Below, piece by piece: positions 1 to 6,171 of a DNA stretch of 23,353 nt; the first letter of the stretch is position 1, and every line of letters begins with the position of its first letter. Source of the stretch: a virus; the IMG/VR virus record IMGVR_UViG_3300031963_000946, positions 1-23,353 of that record; one strand, 5' to 3'. The translations under genes and the position numbers were made by a program. Under the pieces are notes generated by a model, which ran no database searches, was not told where the DNA came from, and worked only from the letters and a program-made list of their open reading frames with translations.

Positions 1-84
1 GGTTGGGGTAGCGGTTGGGGTAGCGGTTGGGGTAGCGGTTGGGGTAGCGGTTGGGGTAGCGGTTGGGGTATCGGTTGGGGTAAT
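1..84 (-). repeat. 12-bp tandem repeat encoding Ala-Thr-Pro-Thr
   Basis: Seven consecutive 12-bp units (plus strand GGTTGGGGTAGC). The first five (1-60) are identical; 61-72 and 73-84 differ at the last bases. Read on the minus strand the unit is GCT ACC CCA ACC. The array reaches the first base of the window, so its true length is unknown and the edge is probably an assembly break. Confidence 0.95.
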
Positions 85-363
85 AGTGGAACTAATATTT
101 ACAACTATAGAAGCTGGATCGGCGACTATATTTAAATCTACGCAATTTTCAACAGTTTTATCTATATTTTGAGTTATTTGAGCCGACCCGCCTTGTTCCG
201 ATATAGTGATAGAATTGGCGCTAGGGTCAACATTAAGCTCTATGCCCCCCAAAAGCTCCTGCTTGGTAGCAGAACTTGGAACTACGGTTCCGGTATTAGC
301 GGATAATGTAAAATTATTCCCAATTGAATCAGCTATGGAGCCTACTGTCAAAAAAATCTTCAT
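1..363 (-). CDS. Thr-Pro repeat virion-type protein, partial (runs off left edge)
   Basis: An open frame starts with ATG at 363 and stays open for 121 codons to the window edge, so the C terminus is missing. Residues 1 to about 93 form a small domain starting MKIFLTVGS. From residue 94 it becomes a 4-residue repeat (Ala-Thr-Pro-Thr) encoded by a 12-bp DNA repeat. The N-terminal part is related to the gene at the right edge (22860): both begin M-x-I-x-L-T, have G-x-x-F-[ST], share a [ST]-K-[EQ]-E-L-L-x-G motif near residue 34-40, and then enter Thr-Pro repeats. This pattern is typical of phage fibre or surface proteins with extended linkers, but I do not recognise the family with certainty. 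There is no Shine-Dalgarno sequence; a GTGTA element lies 25 bases upstream. It is transcribed divergently from the PhoH operon. Confidence 0.72.
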   Translation of the reverse strand, partial: MKIFLTVGSIADSIGNNFTLSANTGTVVPSSATKQELLGGIELNVDPSANSITISEQGGSAQITQNIDKTVENCVDLNIVADPASIVVNISSTITPTDTPTATPTATPTATPTATPTATPT

Positions 364-387
364 ATATAATTATAATCAAATTATTAA

Positions 388-392
388 TACAC
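388..392 (-). promoter_or_regulatory. GTGTA element upstream of the left Thr-Pro gene (candidate promoter)
   Basis: On the minus strand this reads AAATAA-GTGTA-TTAATAATTTG and ends 24 bases before the ATG at 363. It is one of eight copies of the same pentamer in intergenic gaps of this window, each pointing at the following gene. Its role as a promoter is inferred. Confidence 0.35.
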
Positions 393-404
393 TTATTTCA
401 TATT

Positions 405-430
405 TATCGATAAAAATAAAAAAATCGATA
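405..430. other. Inverted repeat in divergent intergenic region
   Basis: TATCGAT (405-411) and ATCGATA (424-430) form 7-bp perfect arms around a 12-base A-rich loop. The repeat lies between the two divergent GTGTA elements (388-392 minus, 434-438 plus). It could be an operator for both directions or a weak hairpin; nothing in the sequence decides. Confidence 0.35.
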
Positions 431-433
431 TAG

Positions 434-438
434 GTGTA
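434..438 (+). promoter_or_regulatory. GTGTA element upstream of PhoH operon (candidate promoter)
   Basis: Sequence GATATAG-GTGTA-ATATTTACT, 28 bases before the PhoH start codon at 467. A separate TATAAT lies closer to the ATG, and no Shine-Dalgarno is visible between. Same element as at 388, 10210, 13827, 16254, 18770, 22329 and 22838. Confidence 0.35.
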
Positions 439-466
439 ATATTTACTATTATAGTTATAATTCATT

Positions 467-1285
467 ATGTCTAAAAGCAAAAAAAATAAGCGTGTAACAC
501 AGACTGAAATTCAAAATGAAAGCCGAGCCGTGGAAGAACAAGTGCAAGAAAAAAGGGACTGTTCTCTTCACGTAACACAAAGACCAAAAATAAGCTTTTC
601 ATTAAATATAAAAGAAAGAACCGACCTAACAGATAAACAAAAAAAAATATTTGAAGTAGCTGCTAATAAAAATACAAAGTGCGTATTTATAGATGGACTG
701 TACGGATCTTCTAAATCTTACTTAGCCGTAATGTCTTCGTTAAAACTTTTGAATGCAAAAAAAGTAGACGAAATAATATTTATTAGAAACCCGGTTGAGT
801 CCTCTACTACAGGAAAAATTGGCTTCATTCCAGGAACTAGTGAAGAAAAAATGGCTCCATATAATGCTATTTTATTTGATAAGCTCGAAGAAATGTTGTC
901 GGAATCAGATATTGCTAGATTAAAAAAAGATAATCGAATTAGCTGCCATCCTGTCGGTTTTGTAAGGGGTCGTTCTTGGAATTGTAAGGCTGTTATCGTT
1001 GACGAAGCTTCTTCTATGACCTGGGATGACCTGTTTCTTATTCTAACAAGATGCGGCGAATTTACTAGAATCTTTTTTATAGGAGATTCTGTTAATCAGA
1101 ATGATATTGGAGCTAAATCTGGGTTCAGAAAAATGTTTAATTTGTTTAACGATCAGGAAAGTAAGGATTTTGGCATTCATTGTTTCGAACTTAGAGAGTA
1201 TTCAGACATTGTTAGATCTGGATTACTAAGATTTGTAATGGAAAAAGCTGGTTTAATTAAAAAACCTAAAATTGACAATTATTAA
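467..1285 (+). CDS. phoH: PhoH-like P-loop ATPase
   Basis: A 272-residue protein with the PhoH ATPase core. Visible motifs are Walker A GLYGSSKS at residues 77-84, the R-x-P-V-E segment near 107-111 followed by GFIPG (119-123), the RGRSW segment at 167-171, Walker B VIVDE at 176-180, and FIGDS-x-N-Q-x-D at 204-213. The first 40 or so residues are a basic, low-complexity tail. PhoH-like proteins are common in marine and other environmental phages; their exact role is unsettled, with RNA or ribosome-linked ATPase activity proposed. It is the first gene of the plus-strand operon that continues into the sugar-modifying genes, 15 bases before the next start. No Shine-Dalgarno precedes the ATG. Confidence 0.9.
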   Translation: MSKSKKNKRVTQTEIQNESRAVEEQVQEKRDCSLHVTQRPKISFSLNIKERTDLTDKQKKIFEVAANKNTKCVFIDGLYGSSKSYLAVMSSLKLLNAKKVDEIIFIRNPVESSTTGKIGFIPGTSEEKMAPYNAILFDKLEEMLSESDIARLKKDNRISCHPVGFVRGRSWNCKAVIVDEASSMTWDDLFLILTRCGEFTRIFFIGDSVNQNDIGAKSGFRKMFNLFNDQESKDFGIHCFELREYSDIVRSGLLRFVMEKAGLIKKPKIDNY

Positions 1286-1300
1286 TTAAATTTTACTTAC

Positions 1301-2002
1301 GTGAATTACTCATTAGCTTTTACTTCATATAAAAGTTTTAAATATATAAAAAAACAACTTGAACTTGATTATTTTAATTTGTCCGATAATAGAATAGACG
1401 AAATTGTTATTCAAGATGACTGTTCTAGCGATTACTCTCTTATTCAGCCTTATGCAAATGAAAGAATAAAGGTTTTTCAAAATGCTGAAAATTTATCACC
1501 ACTTTTGAATAGGGTGAAACTAGTTGAAAACTGTAAAAACAACATGGTTTTATTGATGGATTCGGATAATTTTTTAGATATTGATTCTTTTTCTAAAATA
1601 AATAACTGCGAATATAAGGATAACGTTATATATTGTCCGGACTACGCCAAGCCAGCCTTTAAATTTAAGGAGTTTTCAAATCTTGAAATAAACTTTTCTT
1701 TCGCTAAAGAACAAATAAATACTCTTGGCATGCAAATATTTTTAAACAACGGCAATTACTTTGTTCCCAAAAAAGCTTACCTTGAAGTAGCTAAAAACAT
1801 AGACGTAAAATTTGCGCATTTCGCGGTAGACGTAATTTATTTTAACTATTTATGGTTAAAGGAGGCTGGTAATAAATTAAAATGTGTAAAAGATTATGAG
1901 TATGATCACACGTTAAGAAGCGATGGATACTACTCGATAAACGAAAATCCACGCACACAAAAAAAATTAATGGAAGTTATTGAATTGTATTTGAATTTAT
2001 GA
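1301..2002 (+). CDS. Glycosyltransferase, GT-A fold (family 2-like)
   Basis: A 233-residue protein beginning MNYSLAFTSYKSF. The pattern is that of a nucleotide-sugar-dependent GT-A enzyme: a first strand, then DEIVIQDDCSSD (about residues 33-44, the family-2 strand with the D-D-x-S motif), and later VLLMDSDNF (about 83-91), which carries the D-x-D metal-binding motif. Donor and acceptor cannot be read from the sequence. The start is a GTG at 1301; the next in-frame ATG lies far downstream and would remove the N-terminal half of the fold. It overlaps the next gene by ATGA, indicating translational coupling. It is a member of a four-gene glycan block. Confidence 0.75.
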   Translation: MNYSLAFTSYKSFKYIKKQLELDYFNLSDNRIDEIVIQDDCSSDYSLIQPYANERIKVFQNAENLSPLLNRVKLVENCKNNMVLLMDSDNFLDIDSFSKINNCEYKDNVIYCPDYAKPAFKFKEFSNLEINFSFAKEQINTLGMQIFLNNGNYFVPKKAYLEVAKNIDVKFAHFAVDVIYFNYLWLKEAGNKLKCVKDYEYDHTLRSDGYYSINENPRTQKKLMEVIELYLNL

Positions 2003-2592
2003 AAAAATATATACAAATCGGAGCAAATATTGGAAACGACGATTTTCAGAAAGAAATTGAGGCTTTGTCTGAAAAGTCATTTATTTTGCTTGTTGAGCCG
2101 AATCCAAAACTAATTGATGAATTAAAATTAAATTATAAATTACTGGCAAGCAAGCATGAGATAGCTTTTTTAAATAAAGCTATAACTACAAAAGACCAAG
2201 AAGACGCCAAGCTGTACATATATCAAGAGAGCGGGCATTCGTCTTTGATCAGGCGAAAATCTCATATGATCCCATTGGAGGAAATTGGCGTTGACGCAAT
2301 TAAATTTAATACTTTATGCGAAATTTACAATATAGACGAGGTTGAGCTTTTACAGATTGATACCGAGGGGTTGGATTACGAGATAGTTAACTCTATTGAG
2401 TTTTCGAAAATAAAAATTCATACATTAATTTTTGAATGCTGGGGTCATCCTGACGACGATTTAAATAAAATATACAGAACTGGCGCAGACTTTTTAGAAA
2501 AAGATGTGAAAAATAAACTCCTTGAATTGTACGACTGGGGCGGCGCGTGGTTAGGCAATATGCCTAATCATAAATTAACTTTAAAAAAATGA
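1999..2592 (+). CDS. FkbM-family SAM-dependent methyltransferase
   Basis: A 197-residue protein with the FkbM methyltransferase signature: the SAM-binding motif YIQIGANIGND near the N terminus, LLVEPNPKLI around residue 30-39, and LLQIDTEGLDYEIVNS around 116-131, which is diagnostic of the family. FkbM-type enzymes usually O-methylate sugars or polyketides. Between two glycosyltransferases the likely substrate is a sugar hydroxyl, possibly a cap on a growing glycan. Both ends overlap their neighbours by ATGA (1999-2002 and 2589-2592), so the genes are probably translated as a coupled chain. Confidence 0.88.
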   Translation: MKKYIQIGANIGNDDFQKEIEALSEKSFILLVEPNPKLIDELKLNYKLLASKHEIAFLNKAITTKDQEDAKLYIYQESGHSSLIRRKSHMIPLEEIGVDAIKFNTLCEIYNIDEVELLQIDTEGLDYEIVNSIEFSKIKIHTLIFECWGHPDDDLNKIYRTGADFLEKDVKNKLLELYDWGGAWLGNMPNHKLTLKK

Positions 2593-3404
2593 TTATTTTT
2601 GAAAGACTTGGTGGTTGGGGCTTGGCTAATACACTATTTCAAATAGCTACAACGGTTTCTCTTGCTAAACTTAACAATACAGATTACGGCTTTCCAAGTG
2701 ATTGTTATTTTAGATTTGCAAGATATAATCCGAATGCCTTAGGTAGGATTTTTTTTAAAAAAGAGCTTCCTTGGGTAGATATTAATCTTATAAAAAATCA
2801 AGACTTTGAAAGATGGGGGTTTGGGGGAGTAGGCTTTAAGACGTTACCAACCACATATAAGAATATGATAATTGATGGCTTTTTTCAATCTGAAAAATAC
2901 TTCATACAGCACCGTGATTATATTTTGGAATTATTTGAAATAAAAGATGAATATAAACTTTATATCCAGAGTAAATATAAGCATTTAATAGACGAAGACG
3001 CGTGTTCTCTTCATGTTCGGAGAGGTGACTATGCCAACGCTAGAGAACTTATTATTTTAAATAAGGATTATTATGATAAGGCAACAGAAATCATTGGAAA
3101 AAATAAGCTTTTTGTTATATTTTCTGATGATATAGATTGGTGTAAAAAAAACTTGGATTATTTACCTAACAAGTTTTACATAGAAGAAAAAAACGATCTT
3201 TTAGAAATGTATTTAATGTCTTTGTTTAAGAAGCACATAATAGCAAATAGTACTTTTAGTTGGTGGGGAGCGTGGATGGCAGACAATTCAAAAGTGATAA
3301 TGCCAAATCCTAGCAGTAACTGGTTTAGTGAAGAATTCTATAAAGAGACTTGGAGGGACAACATTTATACTGATTTAATTTGTTCCGGCTGGGAATACTT
3401 ATGA
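2589..3404 (+). CDS. GT11 fucosyltransferase-like glycosyltransferase
   Basis: A 271-residue protein matching glycosyltransferase family 11 (alpha-1,2-fucosyltransferases): an N-terminal GWGLANTLFQIA segment (residues 9-20, equivalent to the family's G-x-G-N-Q-x-F-Q), the nucleotide-sugar-binding HVRRGDY at 142-148, and NSTFSWWGAWM at 220-230, the most characteristic motif. Known members move fucose from GDP-fucose to galactose at the 2 position; the actual donor and acceptor here are unknown. A phage-encoded member suggests modification of host surface glycan or of virion proteins. It is coupled by ATGA overlap to both flanking genes. Confidence 0.85.
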   Translation: MIIFERLGGWGLANTLFQIATTVSLAKLNNTDYGFPSDCYFRFARYNPNALGRIFFKKELPWVDINLIKNQDFERWGFGGVGFKTLPTTYKNMIIDGFFQSEKYFIQHRDYILELFEIKDEYKLYIQSKYKHLIDEDACSLHVRRGDYANARELIILNKDYYDKATEIIGKNKLFVIFSDDIDWCKKNLDYLPNKFYIEEKNDLLEMYLMSLFKKHIIANSTFSWWGAWMADNSKVIMPNPSSNWFSEEFYKETWRDNIYTDLICSGWEYL

Positions 3405-4135
3405 AAAAAAAATATATTATAGGTATATGTTCGGTAGGCGAACAATATCATGCAAAAACTATAAAACTCATCAAAGAAATTAATGCTCTTATTGATATAG
3501 ATTTTTTGGTCCTGACAGATGAACCAAAAAATTTTGAAGGGTTTCCAAATGTTTTTTTAGAGAAGTACCAATATAAGTCTGCTAAATATTTAAATAAAAT
3601 TTTTTCGTTTCATGACAAGAAAATAATTTTCGAAAGAGGGTTTTTACATTACGATACAGTACTTCTTTTGGACGCAGATCATTCTATAAGACCAAATCTT
3701 TATGAGGGCTTATTAGATTTTGATTCAGATAAAATTAGTTGCGGAGCTTATCCGCAAATTATTTGGAGGCATCCCTCCGACTGCTCTATAGAAAATTTTT
3801 TATGCGGGTTAACAGGAAGGGTTCCGTACGGAATAAAATTTAAAGAATACGCGATTTCTAAAAATTATAATTTAGATGGAGCTTTTTTGATTCAGGAAAG
3901 TTTTTTACTTATTAAGTCCGATGAAAAGTCTATTTTTGATTTTTTGAAAACCTGGGACGATTTAAGTGTTTTTTGTGAAGAGCAAGACATTATCAGGGGG
4001 CAACATGTTCTTGGTTACGGCGAGGGGTACAGTATCGGGGTATCTTTGAACACCGCAGGAATAAAAATAATAGAAGATGATTCGTGCGTCAATAGGCTAT
4101 CTAGATCGTTTAAACATTTTGCATGGGAAAAATAA
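3401..4135 (+). CDS. Putative glycosyltransferase, GT-A type
   Basis: A 244-residue protein beginning MKKKYIIGICSVGEQYH. The segment VLLLDADHSIRPN near residue 86-98 carries a D-x-D metal-binding motif, and EQDIIRGQHVLGYG near the C-terminal third resembles the late motif of glycosyltransferases that build on galactosides. I chose the ATG at 3401, which overlaps the previous stop as ATGA like the two preceding junctions; an in-frame TTG at 3380 would add seven residues and a longer overlap. Last gene of the glycan operon; a hairpin terminator follows at 4160-4186. Confidence 0.68.
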   Translation: MKKKYIIGICSVGEQYHAKTIKLIKEINALIDIDFLVLTDEPKNFEGFPNVFLEKYQYKSAKYLNKIFSFHDKKIIFERGFLHYDTVLLLDADHSIRPNLYEGLLDFDSDKISCGAYPQIIWRHPSDCSIENFLCGLTGRVPYGIKFKEYAISKNYNLDGAFLIQESFLLIKSDEKSIFDFLKTWDDLSVFCEEQDIIRGQHVLGYGEGYSIGVSLNTAGIKIIEDDSCVNRLSRSFKHFAWEK

Positions 4136-4151
4136 AAATTAGCATTTTTTT

Positions 4152-4799
4152 TTAAATACCTGTTTTGAAAATGCAAAACAGTTTTTCAGGAATCTGGTTT
4201 ATATTTTTGTATTTATTTTGAGCTAGTAATCTCGTGGCTCCAATTTTTTTATAGCTCGCAGTTCTTCCGGTTTTTTTATCTATAAAATCAGGCCAAATTC
4301 CGTATTCTCCCCAATACAAATATTTATATAAAATAACGTTTGCTTTCGCAATATATTCTTTTTTATCAACTGGCAGTTTATATTTATTTATTAACTTAAT
4401 AGCTTGTTTGTCACAGTCTAGCTCCATATTTATTATGGAGCTGGATATTTTTTTACGCAGCGTTTTATTTATTTTATTTGTTTTTTTTGTAAAAATATCT
4501 TCAAGGTCATCTATATTGTCAAATACAGAGTCTTGAAAGCTTAGCCATAGTTTGTTGTGGCTAACGCATTGAAGAAAATGACTATATTCATGTGCCAATA
4601 CCCCTATCCAGTAAGTAGATGAAAAATCTATAAAGCACTTTATGATCATATCTGACTCAAGAAATTCTCCGTCGAATTTGCTACATTGAGATACTCTGGC
4701 TTTTAAAATAAGTTTTCCATCATATTCAGATAAATGAGATTTAATCTTTTGTATAAAACTTTCTATTTTATATTTTTTTATTAACCTATTTAGCCTCAT
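4152..4799 (-). CDS. HExxH zinc metallopeptidase-like protein
   Basis: A 215-residue protein, the only complete minus-strand gene in the window. HEYSH at residues 70-74 is a zinc-metallopeptidase HExxH motif in a hydrophobic helix (GVLAHEYSHFLQ). The segment MELDCDKQA around 125-133 would supply the third ligand (Glu126), and it is followed by a conserved-looking YIAKANVILYKYLYW stretch. The arrangement resembles a small conserved phage family of unknown role; the substrate cannot be inferred. It converges on the glycan operon with only 16 bases between stop codons and diverges from the zinc-ribbon/sigma operon, so it is an isolated cassette. Upstream sequence holds an ATGTA-ATTATAT element close to the start. 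Confidence 0.6.
   Translation of the reverse strand: MRLNRLIKKYKIESFIQKIKSHLSEYDGKLILKARVSQCSKFDGEFLESDMIIKCFIDFSSTYWIGVLAHEYSHFLQCVSHNKLWLSFQDSVFDNIDDLEDIFTKKTNKINKTLRKKISSSIINMELDCDKQAIKLINKYKLPVDKKEYIAKANVILYKYLYWGEYGIWPDFIDKKTGRTASYKKIGATRLLAQNKYKNINQIPEKLFCIFKTGI
4160..4186 (+). terminator. Rho-independent terminator of the PhoH-glycan operon
   Basis: Perfect 8-bp arms CTGTTTTG (4160-4167) and CAAAACAG (4174-4181) flank a 6-base loop and are followed by TTTTT (4182-4186) on the plus strand. On the minus strand the hairpin has no T-run, so it should act only on plus-strand transcripts. It lies inside the last codons of the convergent minus-strand peptidase gene. Confidence 0.7.
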
Positions 4800-4883
4800 A
4801 GATATAATTACATTTTTTGTTTAGAAAAAGATAATAAAATAGATTTAAACTTATTAACTGTATATAATATTTTTTTAAAGCAT
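4800..4883. promoter_or_regulatory. Divergent intergenic region, 84 bp, AT-rich
   Basis: Separates the minus-strand peptidase from the plus-strand zinc-ribbon gene. On the plus strand a TATAAT lies at 4863-4868, inside CTGTATATAATATT, 15 bases before the ATG; on the minus strand ATGTAATTATAT lies next to the start. Both contain TGTA followed by AT-rich sequence, weaker versions of the GTGTA element elsewhere. Promoters in both directions are likely here but not proven. Confidence 0.35.
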
Positions 4884-5441
4884 ATGAAATTATACTGCAC
4901 CGAATGTTTTGCTAAAACAGAATATAAATTTTCTAAGCCAAAATTTTGTCCAGAATGCGGCGCTAAGGTTGGAGCTTTAAACGTTTCAGTTTCTAGCGGG
5001 GGTATCAAAACTTCTGTTTCAACCGCTTCTGACAATCAAAACCTAGTTAGAATTAAAGAGTTAGAGTTAGAGTTAGAAAAAATCAGAGCGTCTTCAAGAT
5101 TGGGTCACTTAACCAAAAGTAAAAATCTTAATGAGGGTATTAATGAGGATATTGATGATGAAATTGATGAAGAAGAGTCTGAGGATTATTTAGCAACTCA
5201 AAGACACATTGCTAATTTCAAAAGAAGTAAAAATAAATCCGGTATAGTTATAGAAAGAAGTCAGAATTCTTCTGGAGTTACATTTGGTCAGCTTATAGAA
5301 AATGCTTCAAAAAACCCATCCTCTGCATCTGCCGATTTTTTGCCTAAGCCTTCTGCTCCTAGCGAAGCTGAGCGACAAAATATCTTAAATCAGCTAAGAG
5401 CTGAATCTTCTAGTCAGGCTAGAGTCATAGAAATAGAATAG
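4884..5441 (+). CDS. Zinc-ribbon protein with acidic disordered tail
   Basis: A 185-residue protein whose first 30 residues form a zinc ribbon: C5-x2-C8 and C22-P-E-C25-G, a classic four-cysteine knuckle pair. The rest is low complexity: a short coiled-coil-like stretch rich in Leu and Glu (about residues 52-64), an acidic patch with many Asp and Glu (about 85-105), and a Ser/Ala-rich end. I do not recognise a specific family. It lies four bases upstream of the sigma factor gene, so they are almost certainly co-transcribed. That pairing suggests a transcription co-factor, as T4 late transcription needs accessory proteins besides its sigma, but this is an inference from position only. Confidence 0.7.
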   Translation: MKLYCTECFAKTEYKFSKPKFCPECGAKVGALNVSVSSGGIKTSVSTASDNQNLVRIKELELELEKIRASSRLGHLTKSKNLNEGINEDIDDEIDEEESEDYLATQRHIANFKRSKNKSGIVIERSQNSSGVTFGQLIENASKNPSSASADFLPKPSAPSEAERQNILNQLRAESSSQARVIEIE

Positions 5442-5445
5442 CAAT

Positions 5446-6171
5446 ATGGAGTTTGACGAAGAAAGCTTTAAAAAAGAAAAACCTAATTTTGAAAATTGTT
5501 TGTTCATTATTAATGAAGAACTTTTGAAAAGAAAAGGAAAATGGCGTTTAACAGCTATAGCTTGGATGGATTTTGATGACGTATCTCAAAAAATTAGACT
5601 TCATATTTTTAATAAGTGGAGTCAATGGGATAATGCTAGACCGATTAGACCCTGGCTTAATACTATAATTACAAATCAGATTACAAATTTAATTAGAAAC
5701 AATTATTCTTCATTTTCGAAGCCGTGCTCTCAGTGTAAATATAATCTTGGCGGAAATTTATGCGAAATATATGGAACTCAGAACAATTCATGCGCAATAT
5801 ATTCAAAATGGGAATCGTGTAAAAAGAATGCGTATGATATAAAAATGCCAGTTAGTATTCATGAAAACCTTTATGATAATAACGAATCTTCCGGCTCTCA
5901 GTCGGCAATGGATATTCCAGATTCAGATGCATATATAGATTATGACTCTAAAATTAGTAACTTTCATAAAAAAATAAAAGAAAAGCTATCAGTAGTAGAA
6001 TGGAAAGTTTACAACTATCTTTACGTAGAAAATAAAAATGAGATAGAAACAGCTCAAGCTATGGGTTATAAAACCAGCGAGAAAAATAGATCTCCTGGAT
6101 ATAAACAAATTAAAAAAATAAAAAATAAGATATATAAAATTGCTAAAACTTTAATTTACGATATATCATGA
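5446..6171 (+). CDS. Phage RNA polymerase sigma factor with Cys-rich insertion
   Basis: A 241-residue protein with sigma-70-type organisation. Region 2 spans about residues 40-86: MDFDDVSQKIRLHIFNKW, then RPWLNTIITNQITNLIRN, matching the D-x-D-D-V-x-Q and W-L-x-x-I-x-x-N pattern. A C-terminal region 4-like part (about 178-240) includes LSVVEWKVYNYLYVENKNEIETAQAMG as a candidate helix-turn-helix. Between them is an unusual insertion with five cysteines (C94, C97, C106, C116, C125) that could bind zinc or an Fe-S cluster. Likely role: redirect host RNA polymerase to phage late promoters, as T4 gp55 does. It sits directly before the packaging genes and overlaps the next start by ATGA. Confidence 0.78.
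   Translation: MEFDEESFKKEKPNFENCLFIINEELLKRKGKWRLTAIAWMDFDDVSQKIRLHIFNKWSQWDNARPIRPWLNTIITNQITNLIRNNYSSFSKPCSQCKYNLGGNLCEIYGTQNNSCAIYSKWESCKKNAYDIKMPVSIHENLYDNNESSGSQSAMDIPDSDAYIDYDSKISNFHKKIKEKLSVVEWKVYNYLYVENKNEIETAQAMGYKTSEKNRSPGYKQIKKIKNKIYKIAKTLIYDIS

Noticed and set aside
206-433. Plus-strand ORF of 75 codons near the left edge
   Set aside because: It is antisense to the minus-strand Thr-Pro gene, which has homology to the right-edge gene and a start codon; the plus ORF has no recognisable pattern and ends in an AT-rich gap.
4808-5035. Minus-strand ORF of 75 codons over the zinc-ribbon gene
   Set aside because: It is antisense to the four-cysteine zinc ribbon coding region and covers the divergent regulatory gap; no own signals are seen.
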